A stretch of 64,000 nt of DNA from Frigidibacter sp. RF13 (GTDB lineage Bacteria > Pseudomonadota > Alphaproteobacteria > Rhodobacterales > Rhodobacteraceae), in NCBI RefSeq assembly GCF_026626305.1, contig NZ_JAPNUE010000007.1, forward strand, positions 1 to 64,000, read 5' to 3'. This document shows positions 36,173-46,479 of the stretch, piece by piece. A model generated the notes under the pieces. The model was not told the origin of the DNA and ran no database searches. It saw only the letters and a program-made list of their open reading frames with translations. The translations under genes and the position numbers were made by a program. Each line of letters opens with the position of its first letter. The first letter of the stretch is position 1.

Positions 36173-36802
36173 ATGTTCGGTTTCATCAAGACCCTGCGCG
36201 CGCGGGCTGCGGGCGTGATCGCGGGTCTTGCCCTCGGGCTCGCCGCCTCCGGCGCCTCGGCCCTGACGGTCAACTTCGATCAATATATCACCGGCACCAA
36301 CCTCGGCCAGACGACGCTGGCGACGCTGACGGCCACCCAGAACGGCAACAATGTCGATATGGTCTTCACCAATACCGGCATCGTTGGCGGCACTGGCACA
36401 TTCGATACGGCGCTGCAGATGATGTACAACGGCTCCACGTCGGGCATCAGCCTGCTCTGGACCGGCGGCGTTCAGGTATCGAACTTCACCCTCGGCGGCG
36501 GCATCGGCCCCTTCAACCCGTGGGATCTGGTCGTGAACTGGGCGACCTCCAATTCCAACGGCGGTGCAAACCGCCTGAACGTGGGCGAGTTCTCGTCCTT
36601 CACGCTTGTCGGTGCTCAGCTGTCGAACCTGTTCTTCGGCTCGGGTTCCAATCCGTCGGCGATGATCCATGTTCAGGGCCTGACCGGCGGCGGTTCGACC
36701 AAGTACGGGCCTAGCCCGGTTCCGGTACCGGCAGCGGGCTTCCTGCTCTTTGGTGCGCTCGGGGGCCTCGGCCTCGCGGCGCGGCGGCGCAGGGCAGCCT
36801 GA
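36173..36802 (+). CDS. VPxPA-CTERM secreted protein
   Basis: A 209-residue exported protein: a signal peptide (about residues 1-31, ending ASA), a beta-rich body (VNFDQYITGTNLGQTTLATL, then Gly/Asn-rich repeats) and a C-terminal VPVPAAGFLLFGALGGLGLAARRRR. The VPVPA variant and helix differ from the VPLPA pair across the control region. AAAGGAA precedes ATG 36173. It is a single-gene unit with its own terminator. No enzymatic residues are seen; a matrix or surface role is inferred from the sorting signal. Confidence 0.82.
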   Translation: MFGFIKTLRARAAGVIAGLALGLAASGASALTVNFDQYITGTNLGQTTLATLTATQNGNNVDMVFTNTGIVGGTGTFDTALQMMYNGSTSGISLLWTGGVQVSNFTLGGGIGPFNPWDLVVNWATSNSNGGANRLNVGEFSSFTLVGAQLSNLFFGSGSNPSAMIHVQGLTGGGSTKYGPSPVPVPAAGFLLFGALGGLGLAARRRRAA

Positions 36803-36820
36803 AACGCAAGACAAACTGGA

Positions 36821-36848
36821 AAGGGGCGGGTCTCGGACCCGCCCTTTT
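36821..36848 (+). terminator. Rho-independent terminator of the VPVPA gene
   Basis: GGGCGGGTC (36824-36832), loop TCG, GACCCGCCC (36836-36844), then TTTT. It lies 21 bases behind the stop codon. Confidence 0.85.
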
Positions 36849-36991
36849 CCTTTGCGAAAGTCCACAAAGCGGCAGAGTTTCGCCGACTTTCACGGTGGAA
36901 AGGGCCATTCCGCGCGGGATTATGGAACCGTATCGTTCCCTGCGGTATTGAGGATTTGACAGGGCCAACTACCAGAGAACCGGAGTTCCAA

Positions 36992-37342
36992 GTGTTAACG
37001 AAACGATTTGTCCTGACGGCCGCCAGCAGCGCTCTCCTGCTCCTGACGCTGTCTGCCGAGGGGGCCCTCGCCGAAAAGGGCCATTGCCCACCCGGTCTTG
37101 CGAAGAAAGCGGTGCCCTGCGTTCCGCCGGGGCTCGCCAAGAAAGGGGTCCGGCATTGGGATCGCGGCGACTATGTCGGTGACGAGGACTATCACCGCAT
37201 CCGCTATCCCGATCGCTACGGCCTGCCGCCGCTTGACCCCGGCCAACGCTATGTCATCGTCGGGAACCGGGTGATGGTGGTGGACGAGGCGACCTATACC
37301 GTCGTCACCGTCCTCAATGCCATCGACGCGATCCTTGACTGA
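36992..37342 (+). CDS. Small secreted RcnB-like protein
   Basis: A 116-residue protein with a signal peptide (about residues 1-27, ending ALA), two PPGLAKK repeats (about 33-39 and 45-51), a charged middle and a closing GQRYVIVGNRVMVVDEATYTVV that resembles RcnB-family periplasmic proteins. The start is uncertain. GTG 36992 has GGAG eight bases upstream and yields a good signal peptide; a TTG at 36956 is less likely. A GGAAC/GTTCC inverted repeat (36924-36939) lies 53 bases upstream and may be an operator. Its 3' end overlaps the Crp/Fnr gene by 26 bases. The function is unknown. Confidence 0.6.
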   Translation: MLTKRFVLTAASSALLLLTLSAEGALAEKGHCPPGLAKKAVPCVPPGLAKKGVRHWDRGDYVGDEDYHRIRYPDRYGLPPLDPGQRYVIVGNRVMVVDEATYTVVTVLNAIDAILD

Positions 37343-38018
37343 GCCCAGGACTGAGCCCAGCGGGCAGCTTTGGATCAGAGAGGCCGCCGTCCTGAGTGGC
37401 CTCGACAGGGAAAGCCGCGACGCGCTCGCCGATCTCCCGGTCACGGCCATTGGAAAGGGGACGATCCTCTTCCACCCCGGCGACAGCGCGCGTGGTTTCA
37501 TCATTCTGCTCGACGGCAGGATCGAAGTCTTCCTGACCGGCCCGAACGGCCGCGAGATCCTGCTCTATCCGGTTGAACCGGGCAGCAGTTGCGTGCAGAC
37601 CACGCTCGGGCTGCTGGGCGGCGAGGATTATTCGGGCGAGGCGATCGCCGTCACCGATCTGCGCGCCGTCATCATCCCGAAAGAGCGGTTTCTGGCCCTC
37701 ATGGCCGGATCGGCCCCCTTCCGCAGCTTCGTCTTTTCCGCCTTCGCGCAACGGATGCAATCGATGATGCAGGTGCTTGAACGCGTGGCGTTCCTCAGGA
37801 TCGAGGCGCGGCTGGCCGAGGCGCTCCTTTCCCGCGCCGAGGGCGATCTGGTCCGCAGCACCCATCAGGAACTGGCCACAGCCATCGGCTCGGCCCGCGA
37901 AGTGATCTCGCGGCGGCTGGAAACCTTCGCGCGCCAGGGCCTAGTGACCACCGAACGTGGCGCGGTTCGGATCACGGACATCGCCGCCCTGCGGCGCCTT
38001 GCCACAGGGGTCGACTGA
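37317..38018 (+). CDS. Crp/Fnr-family transcriptional regulator
   Basis: A 233-residue regulator. The cyclic-nucleotide-binding-like domain spans about residues 20-140 (AIGKGTILFHPGDSARGFIILLDGRIEVF), with a dimer helix near 145-165 and a HTH at about 180-215 (STHQELATAIGSAREVISRRLETFARQGLV). The four cysteines of oxygen-sensing FNR are absent; a lone Cys92 in PGSSCVQTTLGLL could be redox-sensitive. ATG 37317 lies inside the end of the previous gene with no ribosome site, so coupling is likely; TTG 37335 is an alternative. A palindrome directly downstream suggests it controls the DUF2892 gene. Confidence 0.85.
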   Translation: MPSTRSLTEPRTEPSGQLWIREAAVLSGLDRESRDALADLPVTAIGKGTILFHPGDSARGFIILLDGRIEVFLTGPNGREILLYPVEPGSSCVQTTLGLLGGEDYSGEAIAVTDLRAVIIPKERFLALMAGSAPFRSFVFSAFAQRMQSMMQVLERVAFLRIEARLAEALLSRAEGDLVRSTHQELATAIGSAREVISRRLETFARQGLVTTERGAVRITDIAALRRLATGVD

Positions 38019-38024
38019 CCGGTT

Positions 38025-38039
38025 GGTGACCTTATCACC
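38025..38039. promoter_or_regulatory. GGTGA-N5-TCACC palindrome, likely site of the Crp/Fnr regulator
   Basis: GGTGA (38025-38029) and TCACC (38035-38039) flank CCTTA, between the regulator's stop codon and the DUF2892 start 61 bases downstream. The odd spacer of five differs from CRP (six) and FNR (four) sites. Confidence 0.45.
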
Positions 38040-38099
38040 GACAGGTGTCAGCCTTTGACCGATACTCACCTCCGACAAACACACTGGATGGAGGCACTC

Positions 38100-38309
38100 A
38101 TGTTCAAGACCAATGTCGGCCAGGCGGACCGCGCGATCCGCATCCTTCTCGGCCTCGCGCTGATTGCGCTATGGTACTTCGCGCCGGGCTACGGCTGGCG
38201 CTGGGTTCCGCTGGTCCTCGGGCTGGTGGCGCTTGTAACCGGCCTCATGCGGACCTGTCCGCTCTATTCCCTGCTCGGCCTGAACACCTGCCCGCTGAAG
38301 CAGAGCTGA
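38100..38309 (+). CDS. DUF2892 inner-membrane protein
   Basis: A 69-residue protein with two membrane helices (about residues 13-30, AIRILLGLALIALWYFAP; 36-50) and the family end MRTCPLYSLLGLNTCPLK with two cysteines. This domain is often fused to or beside rhodanese and sulfur-handling proteins; its own role is unclear. GGATGGAGG precedes ATG 38100. It sits behind the Crp/Fnr gene and a palindrome, so is its probable target. Confidence 0.88.
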   Translation: MFKTNVGQADRAIRILLGLALIALWYFAPGYGWRWVPLVLGLVALVTGLMRTCPLYSLLGLNTCPLKQS

Positions 38310-38368
38310 TCCATCGCGCTGCATCCGACCTGAGCGACGGGAATATCGGGTGCAGCCACCGCCCTGCC

Positions 38369-38730
38369 CTATCGGCCGATCCGGGCGAGATGGGTGTCGT
38401 GGAAGTCGCTGACTTCCTTGAGCCCATAGCCGAGCATCCGGTCGAACCCGACATGGGCGATCCAGATCAGCCCGAGGTCAGTGACCGTCACGTCCATGCC
38501 GAACGCATGGCCGATACCGCCAAGGATCAGCCCGCCTGCATAAAGATGCGCGCCATTATAGAAAAGCGCGCCTATGCGCGAACCCGCCAGATAGAAGACG
38601 ATCGCCAGGTCGGGCAAAAGCGCCAGAATCGGCCAGAGCCACCAGGGCCAGCCGGGCGCACGCGCCCAGAGCCAGAGCGTGGCCCCGACGAAGGCCAGCG
38701 CGCCTTCCAGCCTCTGCCAGGCTACCGTGG

Positions 38731-38734
<4 letters not shown>
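38369..38734 (-). CDS. DUF4260 membrane protein
   Basis: A 121-residue protein with about four hydrophobic segments and the DUF4260 pattern: [24 protein letters not shown] (about 40-64) and a closing [27 protein letters not shown]. The function is unknown. Its ATG overlaps the uvrA stop, so it is translationally coupled to uvrA, which is probably incidental to function. Confidence 0.85.
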
Positions 38735-41589
<2,855 letters not shown>

Positions 41590-41692
41590 ATGCGTCCCCG
41601 GGGTTCAGCGGTTAACAGATAGTGCAGAGCGGCCGAGTCTCCAACTGGAAAATGAGAACTTAAAGCGAACACTGTGCGCTTTGCCGAGCTCT

Positions 41693-41778
41693 CGCGGGGG
41701 CTCTGCCCCGTCGCCATTTGCGCTCGGACCAATGGCGCACCAAAGGCGACCCCCGAGGTATTTTAGCCAAGATGAAAG
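41693..41778 (+). repeat. Dispersed intergenic repeat, family 2, left copy
   Basis: A GGGGGC-CTGCCCC stem zone is followed by GGCGACCCCCGAGGTATTTTAGCC and AAGATGAAAG. The last 25 bases (41754-41778) are the inverse of 41887-41911 with two mismatches. It lies between lpd and uvrA, which both read leftward. Confidence 0.7.
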
Positions 41779-41886
41779 GAGTGTTGGCGGATATTGGCCT
41801 TGCGGTACAGGCGGAGGCGCCGATGACCGCCCAAGGTGAAAGCGTCCCGCCTCCGCGACCCAGGTCGCCCGAGGCGGGGCGCGGCT

Positions 41887-41940
41887 CTTTCATGTTGGCC
41901 AAAATACCTCGATGGCGTCCGGGGGCGCGAAGCCCCCGGC
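41887..41940 (-). repeat. Dispersed intergenic repeat, family 2, right copy (inverted)
   Basis: Read on the minus strand it has a GGGGGC/GCCCCC hairpin (around 41920-41938), then CGAGGTATTTTGGCC and AACATGAAAG. With the left copy it forms a large inverted pair across a 108-base centre. It begins a few bases behind the lpd stop codon. The whole gene-free stretch 41590-41947 is explained by this pair and short spacers. Confidence 0.7.
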
Positions 41941-41947
41941 TTTGGCC

Positions 41948-43339
41948 TCAGATATGGATCGCCCTGCCGTAGGCGTCGAGCACCGCCTCGTGCATCATTT
42001 CGCTCAGCGTCGGATGCGGGAAGACGGTTTCCATCAACTCGCCCTCGGTCGTTTCAAGGGACCGGCCAACGACATAACCTTGGATCAGTTCGGTCACTTC
42101 CGCGCCGACCATATGCGCGCCCAGAAGCTCACCGGTCTTGGCGTCAAAGACGGTCTTGATCAAGCCTTCGGCTTCCCCCAGCGCGATAGCCTTGCCGTTG
42201 CCGATGAATGGGAAGCGGCCGACCTTGATCTCGAATCCGGCTTCCTTGGCTTTTGCCTCGGTCAGTCCAACGGACGCGACCTGCGGATGGCAATAGGTAC
42301 AACCGGCGATGGAATTCGGTTTGATCGGATGGGGATGCTTGCCCGCGATCAGTTCGGCAACCATCACGCCTTCATGGCTCGCCTTGTGTGCCAGCCAGGG
42401 CGCGCCAGCGATATCGCCGATCGCATAAAGGCCCTCGATCCCGGTCCGGCAGAATTCGTCGGTCACCACATGAGTGCGGTCGATCTTCACGCCCAGCGCC
42501 TCAAGCCCCAGACCTTCCACGTTCCCGACGATTCCGACCGCCGAGATGACTGTATCGAAGTCCTGTGTTGTGGTCTGGCCGTTCGATTCCAGGTGGGCCA
42601 CGACCTTGCCGGGCGAACGGTCAAGCTTCTTGACCGTGGTTTTCTCGAAGATCTTCATCCCCTGCTTCACGAAGCTCTTCTTGGCGAAGGCCGAGATTTC
42701 TGCATCCTCGACCGGCAGCACCCGGTCCAGCACCTCAACCACGGTCGTTTCGGCGCCGAGAGTGTTGAAGAAAGAGGCGAACTCGATGCCGATGGCGCCC
42801 GAACCGATCACCAGCAGTTTCTTCGGCATGCGCTTCGGTTGCAGCGCGTGCTTGTAAGTCCAGACGAGATCGCCGTCGGCCTCGAGCCCCGGCAGTTCAC
42901 GGGCCCGCGCGCCGGTCGCCAGGATGATCGCCTTGGCCGTCAGTTCCTCGGTCCCCTTGTCGGTCTTGACGCTGACCGTACCTTTCTTCGGCAGGGTCGC
43001 GGCGCCCATGAAGACGGTGACCTTGTTCTTCTTCATCAGATGACCGATCCCGCCCGACAATTGCTTGGCCACCCCGCGCGAACGGGCGACCACGGCATCG
43101 AGATCATAACCGATGCCCTCGGCCTTCAGCCCGAATTCCTTGGCGCGGTGCATGAGGTGGAAGACCTCGGCCGAGCGCAGCAGCGCCTTCGTGGGGATGC
43201 AACCCCAGTTCAGGCAGATACCGCCAAGATGTTCGCGCTCGACGATGGCGACCTTCTGGCCAAGCTGAGCGGCGCGGATCGCAGCCACATACCCGCCGGG
43301 ACCGGCGCCGATCACGATGACATCAAAGCTCTGGGCCAC
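41948..43339 (-). CDS. lpd: Dihydrolipoyl dehydrogenase (E3)
   Basis: A 463-residue flavoprotein that reoxidises lipoamide in 2-oxoacid dehydrogenase or glycine cleavage complexes. It shows the FAD site GAGPGGYVAA (11-20), redox-active Cys42 and Cys47 in GGICLNWGCIPTK, the NAD site VIGSGAIGIEFASF (about 182), and the catalytic His-Glu pair in FPHPTLSEMMHEAV near the end. The start codon is GTG 43339 with GGAGG eight bases upstream. The E1 and E2 genes are not adjacent. A long inverted repeat covers its promoter. Confidence 0.95.
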   Translation of the reverse strand: MAQSFDVIVIGAGPGGYVAAIRAAQLGQKVAIVEREHLGGICLNWGCIPTKALLRSAEVFHLMHRAKEFGLKAEGIGYDLDAVVARSRGVAKQLSGGIGHLMKKNKVTVFMGAATLPKKGTVSVKTDKGTEELTAKAIILATGARARELPGLEADGDLVWTYKHALQPKRMPKKLLVIGSGAIGIEFASFFNTLGAETTVVEVLDRVLPVEDAEISAFAKKSFVKQGMKIFEKTTVKKLDRSPGKVVAHLESNGQTTTQDFDTVISAVGIVGNVEGLGLEALGVKIDRTHVVTDEFCRTGIEGLYAIGDIAGAPWLAHKASHEGVMVAELIAGKHPHPIKPNSIAGCTYCHPQVASVGLTEAKAKEAGFEIKVGRFPFIGNGKAIALGEAEGLIKTVFDAKTGELLGAHMVGAEVTELIQGYVVGRSLETTEGELMETVFPHPTLSEMMHEAVLDAYGRAIHI

Positions 43340-43358
43340 GTCACTTTCCTCCCTCAGA

Positions 43359-43412
43359 AAAAGTAGTTTGCCATTAAACTACTTTTCTATTCCGATCAAC
43401 TTGCGTAGTTTT
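43359..43412 (-). promoter_or_regulatory. Promoter of lpd overlapped by a long AT-rich palindrome
   Basis: AAAAGTAGTTT (43359-43369) and AAACTACTTTT (43376-43386) are perfect 11-base inverted arms, six bases apart, 20 bases upstream of the start codon. A third half-site, GTAGTTTT, is at 43405-43412. On the minus strand TTGATC (43394-43399) could be the -35 box with the -10 inside the palindrome. This looks like a repressor operator. I do not recognise the regulator. Confidence 0.55.
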
Positions 43413-43439
43413 AGGGTCTGATCTGCGCCTCGCGCATAG

Positions 43440-44009
43440 CTATCCGCCCAATTCCCGCACGATGGCGCCATAGCCCCCCTGGGTCAGGAATACCTCTTCC
43501 TCGGGCGTGGAGCCACGCGACAGGGCGACATTGCGGAAGGGAAAGCGGCCAAAGCGCCTAATGACCTCGCGATGGGCGCGGGCGTGCAGCGTGTAGTTGC
43601 TCAGGGGGCCGATGCGCGCTTCCAGAAGCGCGACAGACCAGTCCTGGTCGGCCAAAGCTTCGGAATGTTCAAAAGGCATGTAGAAGAAGACCCGCTCAGG
43701 CTCCTTCACGGTCAGATCCTGCCCGGCCACCACCGCTCGCCGCGCCATCTGCCGGGCCAGTTCGTCGGTCGCGAAAGCTTCTGGCCGGCCGCGGAACATG
43801 TTTCGGGAAAACTGGTCGGCGACGATCAGATAGGCGAGTGCACCTTCGGCGCTTTCGCCCCAGATCTCATGCGCGCCGCCCCGCAGCTCTTCCCAGAGCG
43901 TTCCGAACCGGGCGGTGATCGCGCCATCAATCTCAGGGTCGGCAACATACCAGCCCTCGGGCCCCACCTCTTCCAGCCAGAAACGCAGGACATCGGTCTG
44001 CAACTGCAT
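43440..44009 (-). CDS. DUF924 family protein
   Basis: A 189-residue helical protein with family segments VLRFWLEEVGPEGWY (7-21), IVADQFSRNMFRGRPEAFATD (about 62-82), FFYMPFEHSE (about 108-117) and RFGRFPFRNVALSRGSTPEE near the end. The fold is TPR-like and the function is unknown, though the family is widespread in proteobacteria. It is a single gene; no terminator was seen in the 100 bases before lpd. Confidence 0.9.
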   Translation of the reverse strand: MQLQTDVLRFWLEEVGPEGWYVADPEIDGAITARFGTLWEELRGGAHEIWGESAEGALAYLIVADQFSRNMFRGRPEAFATDELARQMARRAVVAGQDLTVKEPERVFFYMPFEHSEALADQDWSVALLEARIGPLSNYTLHARAHREVIRRFGRFPFRNVALSRGSTPEEEVFLTQGGYGAIVRELGG

Positions 44010-44065
44010 CGGCTTCCCTCCCTTTCAGGGAAAGCCTCGCAGGTTTGCCTGCGAAAGGCTAGCCG

Positions 44066-45334
44066 TCAGCTTTGCGCGGGACCGGCAGGGGTGTACGACT
44101 CGCCCTCCGGCACGGCAGCGGCCTCGACCGCGGCCTCGACGGCCACGGCGCCGGCGGTCGGTGCCAGTGTCCGGAATCGGCCGCGCGCTTCTACATGGAC
44201 GGCACGCCGCGTCATCCGCCAGAGCGAATAGAGCGCCATCATCACGAAGAGGAGTGCCACGAAGAGGAAATAGCCGGTCGGCCCCGACTGCCCCATGAAC
44301 CAGCCGATCACCGGCGGCCCGCCGATCGCGCCGAGGCCGTTGATGAACATCAGGCCGGCCGAGGCCCCCGCCATCTCCGACCCGTCGAGATAATCGTTCA
44401 CATAGGCCACGAGCAGTGAATAGAGCGGGTTCGAAATGCCGCCCCAGATGAAGCCGATGCCGACAAGCACCCCCAGCGTCCAGGGCAGGGCCATGCCTGC
44501 GAAGGCGACCGCTGCCCCCACCACCGCGAGCCCGAGGATCAGCTGGCGCCGGTCCATCCGGTCCGACGCCCAGCCGATCGGATATTGCAGGACCAGCCCA
44601 CCCACATAGATCGAACCGATGAAGATCGAGATATTGCGGACCGACAGCCCCACCTCAGACCCCCAGACCGCCGACATGCCGAACTGCGCTGCAAAAATGC
44701 CTCCCATCAGGAACATGCCGACACAGCCAAGGGGGGAGGTCACGAAAAGGCGTTTGATCGACAGAGGCTGAATACGCTCGAACGCAGGCGCCTGGCTGCC
44801 CGACAGGAGGATCGGTGTAAAGGCGAGCGACACGAGCACCGAGGAGATCACAAACAGGTCGAACCCGCCCGGATCGCGGAAATTGAGGAGCGCCTGCGCT
44901 GCGATGATGCCGATCATCTGCATGATCATATAAGCTGACAAAGCCTGGCCGCGCGTCTCGTTCGTGGTCGAGGCGTTCAGCCAGCTCTCCGCGGTGATAT
45001 AGACGCCGCAGAAGGAAAAGCCGATGGCGATCCTGAGGACGGTCCAGACCACCCAGTGCGGCGCCACCGGATAGAGGATGAGCGCGGCGGAAATGACCGA
45101 CCCCAGCGCCGCGAAGACCCGCACATGTCCGACGCGGCGGATCATCTCGGGCGTCATGCGAGAGCCGAAGAGGAAGCCCACGAAATAGCCCGACATCACA
45201 TAGGACATCTCGACCGCCGTGAAGCCCTCGATCTTGCCGCGGATGCCGAGAAGCGTGCCCTGCAACCCGTTGCCGAGCATCAGAAGCATCACGCCAAGGA
45301 GGAGGGCCCAGGAATTGCGCAGGACGAAGAGCAT
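44066..45334 (-). CDS. MFS transporter, YcaD-like
   Basis: A 422-residue membrane protein with 12 hydrophobic segments and the loop 2-3 motif of the major facilitator superfamily (GSRMTPEMIRRVGHVRVF, about residues 55-72). A second-half loop, GWASDRMDRRQLI (about 255), repeats it. A long Ala/Val-rich cytoplasmic tail follows the last helix. The substrate is unknown. The start at ATG 45334 (MLFVLRNSW) was chosen because the 54 residues before it overlap non-coding frame, though the ribosome site is weak. It lies 88 bases behind queA. Confidence 0.85.
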   Translation of the reverse strand: MLFVLRNSWALLLGVMLLMLGNGLQGTLLGIRGKIEGFTAVEMSYVMSGYFVGFLFGSRMTPEMIRRVGHVRVFAALGSVISAALILYPVAPHWVVWTVLRIAIGFSFCGVYITAESWLNASTTNETRGQALSAYMIMQMIGIIAAQALLNFRDPGGFDLFVISSVLVSLAFTPILLSGSQAPAFERIQPLSIKRLFVTSPLGCVGMFLMGGIFAAQFGMSAVWGSEVGLSVRNISIFIGSIYVGGLVLQYPIGWASDRMDRRQLILGLAVVGAAVAFAGMALPWTLGVLVGIGFIWGGISNPLYSLLVAYVNDYLDGSEMAGASAGLMFINGLGAIGGPPVIGWFMGQSGPTGYFLFVALLFVMMALYSLWRMTRRAVHVEARGRFRTLAPTAGAVAVEAAVEAAAVPEGESYTPAGPAQS

Positions 45335-45422
45335 CGGACGGGTCTTTCGGTTTTCGAGTGAATGGTGCGGGAGGATTTCGCGCTTGGCCAGCAGAAAGGC
45401 GACCGGGCGGCGGCGGTTTTCG

Positions 45423-46475
45423 TCAGCCGCCGGGCAGAAGAAGCGAGGCGTCGCCGTAAGAGAAGAAGCGATAGCCCGAGGCAACCGCATGGGCATAGAT
45501 GCGCCGGATGCGCTCCTGCCCCATGAGCGCCGAGACCAGCATCAGCAGCGTCGATTTCGGCAGGTGGAAATTGGTCATCAGCCCGTCTGTGACCTGAAAG
45601 GCGAAGCCAGGGTAGATGAAGATGTCGGTTGGTCCCTGCCACGGCTCCACCCGGCCCGACCGCGCGGCGCTTTCGATCAGCCTGAGCGCCGTGGTGCCGA
45701 CCGGGATCACTCGCCCGCCCGCTGCTTTGGTGGCGTTGATCTCAGCCGCGGCCTCTTCGGTCACCTCGCCCCACTCGGCGTGCATCCGGTGGGTCGTCAC
45801 ATCCTCGACCTTCACCGGCAGAAAGGTGCCCGCGCCGACATGCAGGGTGACATGGGTGAAGGCTACACCCTTCGCCGCCAACGCCGCCAACAGGGTGTCA
45901 TCGAAGTGCAGCGAGGCTGTGGGGGCGGCGACCGCGCCCGCCTTGCGCGCCCAGACAGTTTGGTAGTCCTCGCGGTCCTGCGCGTCCGGCGCCCGCAGCG
46001 CCGCGATATAAGGCGGCAGGGGCATGTCGCCCGCCTCGGCGAGCGCCGCGTCGAAATCGGCGCCCGTCATATTGAAGGCGATCTCCATCTGCCCGTCGGC
46101 AATTGCTTCGACGCGCGCCGAGAGGGTAGCGGAAAAACGGATGTCTTCGCCCTCCTTCAGCTTGCGAAGCGGCTTTGCCAGCGCCGCCCAGCGCCCGTGC
46201 GGACGCGGCTCCAGCAGGGTAACTTCGACCTTTGCCACCGCCTCGCCCTGCCCGGTCGTCCGGTGCCTCTCACCCGACAGACGCGCGGGGATAACGCGCG
46301 TGTCGTTCAGGACCAACCGGTCGCCCGGCCTCAGAATATCGACCAGATCGCGCACATGGCGGTCGGCGATCGCGTCACCCGTTGCGAGCAGCAGCCGCGC
46401 CGCCGTGCGCGGCCGCGCGGGCCGCGTGGCGATCAGCCCCTCGGGCAGGTCGAAATCGAAATCGGAAAGTTTCAT
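45423..46475 (-). CDS. queA: S-adenosylmethionine:tRNA ribosyltransferase-isomerase
   Basis: A 350-residue enzyme that adds the cyclopentenediol ring, taken from SAM, to preQ1 in tRNA to form epoxyqueuosine. It opens [24 protein letters not shown], and has [14 protein letters not shown] (about 53-66), [28 protein letters not shown] (about 210-237) and the closing [18 protein letters not shown]. Length is normal. It starts five bases after the AsmA-like gene and is probably cotranscribed with it. No tgt gene is in the window. Confidence 0.95.
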   Translation of the reverse strand: MKLSDFDFDLPEGLIATRPARPRTAARLLLATGDAIADRHVRDLVDILRPGDRLVLNDTRVIPARLSGERHRTTGQGEAVAKVEVTLLEPRPHGRWAALAKPLRKLKEGEDIRFSATLSARVEAIADGQMEIAFNMTGADFDAALAEAGDMPLPPYIAALRAPDAQDREDYQTVWARKAGAVAAPTASLHFDDTLLAALAAKGVAFTHVTLHVGAGTFLPVKVEDVTTHRMHAEWGEVTEEAAAEINATKAAGGRVIPVGTTALRLIESAARSGRVEPWQGPTDIFIYPGFAFQVTDGLMTNFHLPKSTLLMLVSALMGQERIRRIYAHAVASGYRFFSYGDASLLLPGG

Positions 46476-46479
46476 GCGC

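Noticed and set aside
41718-41972. 84-codon ORF between uvrA and lpd
   Set aside because: It is the translation of the family 2 repeats and runs into antisense of lpd.
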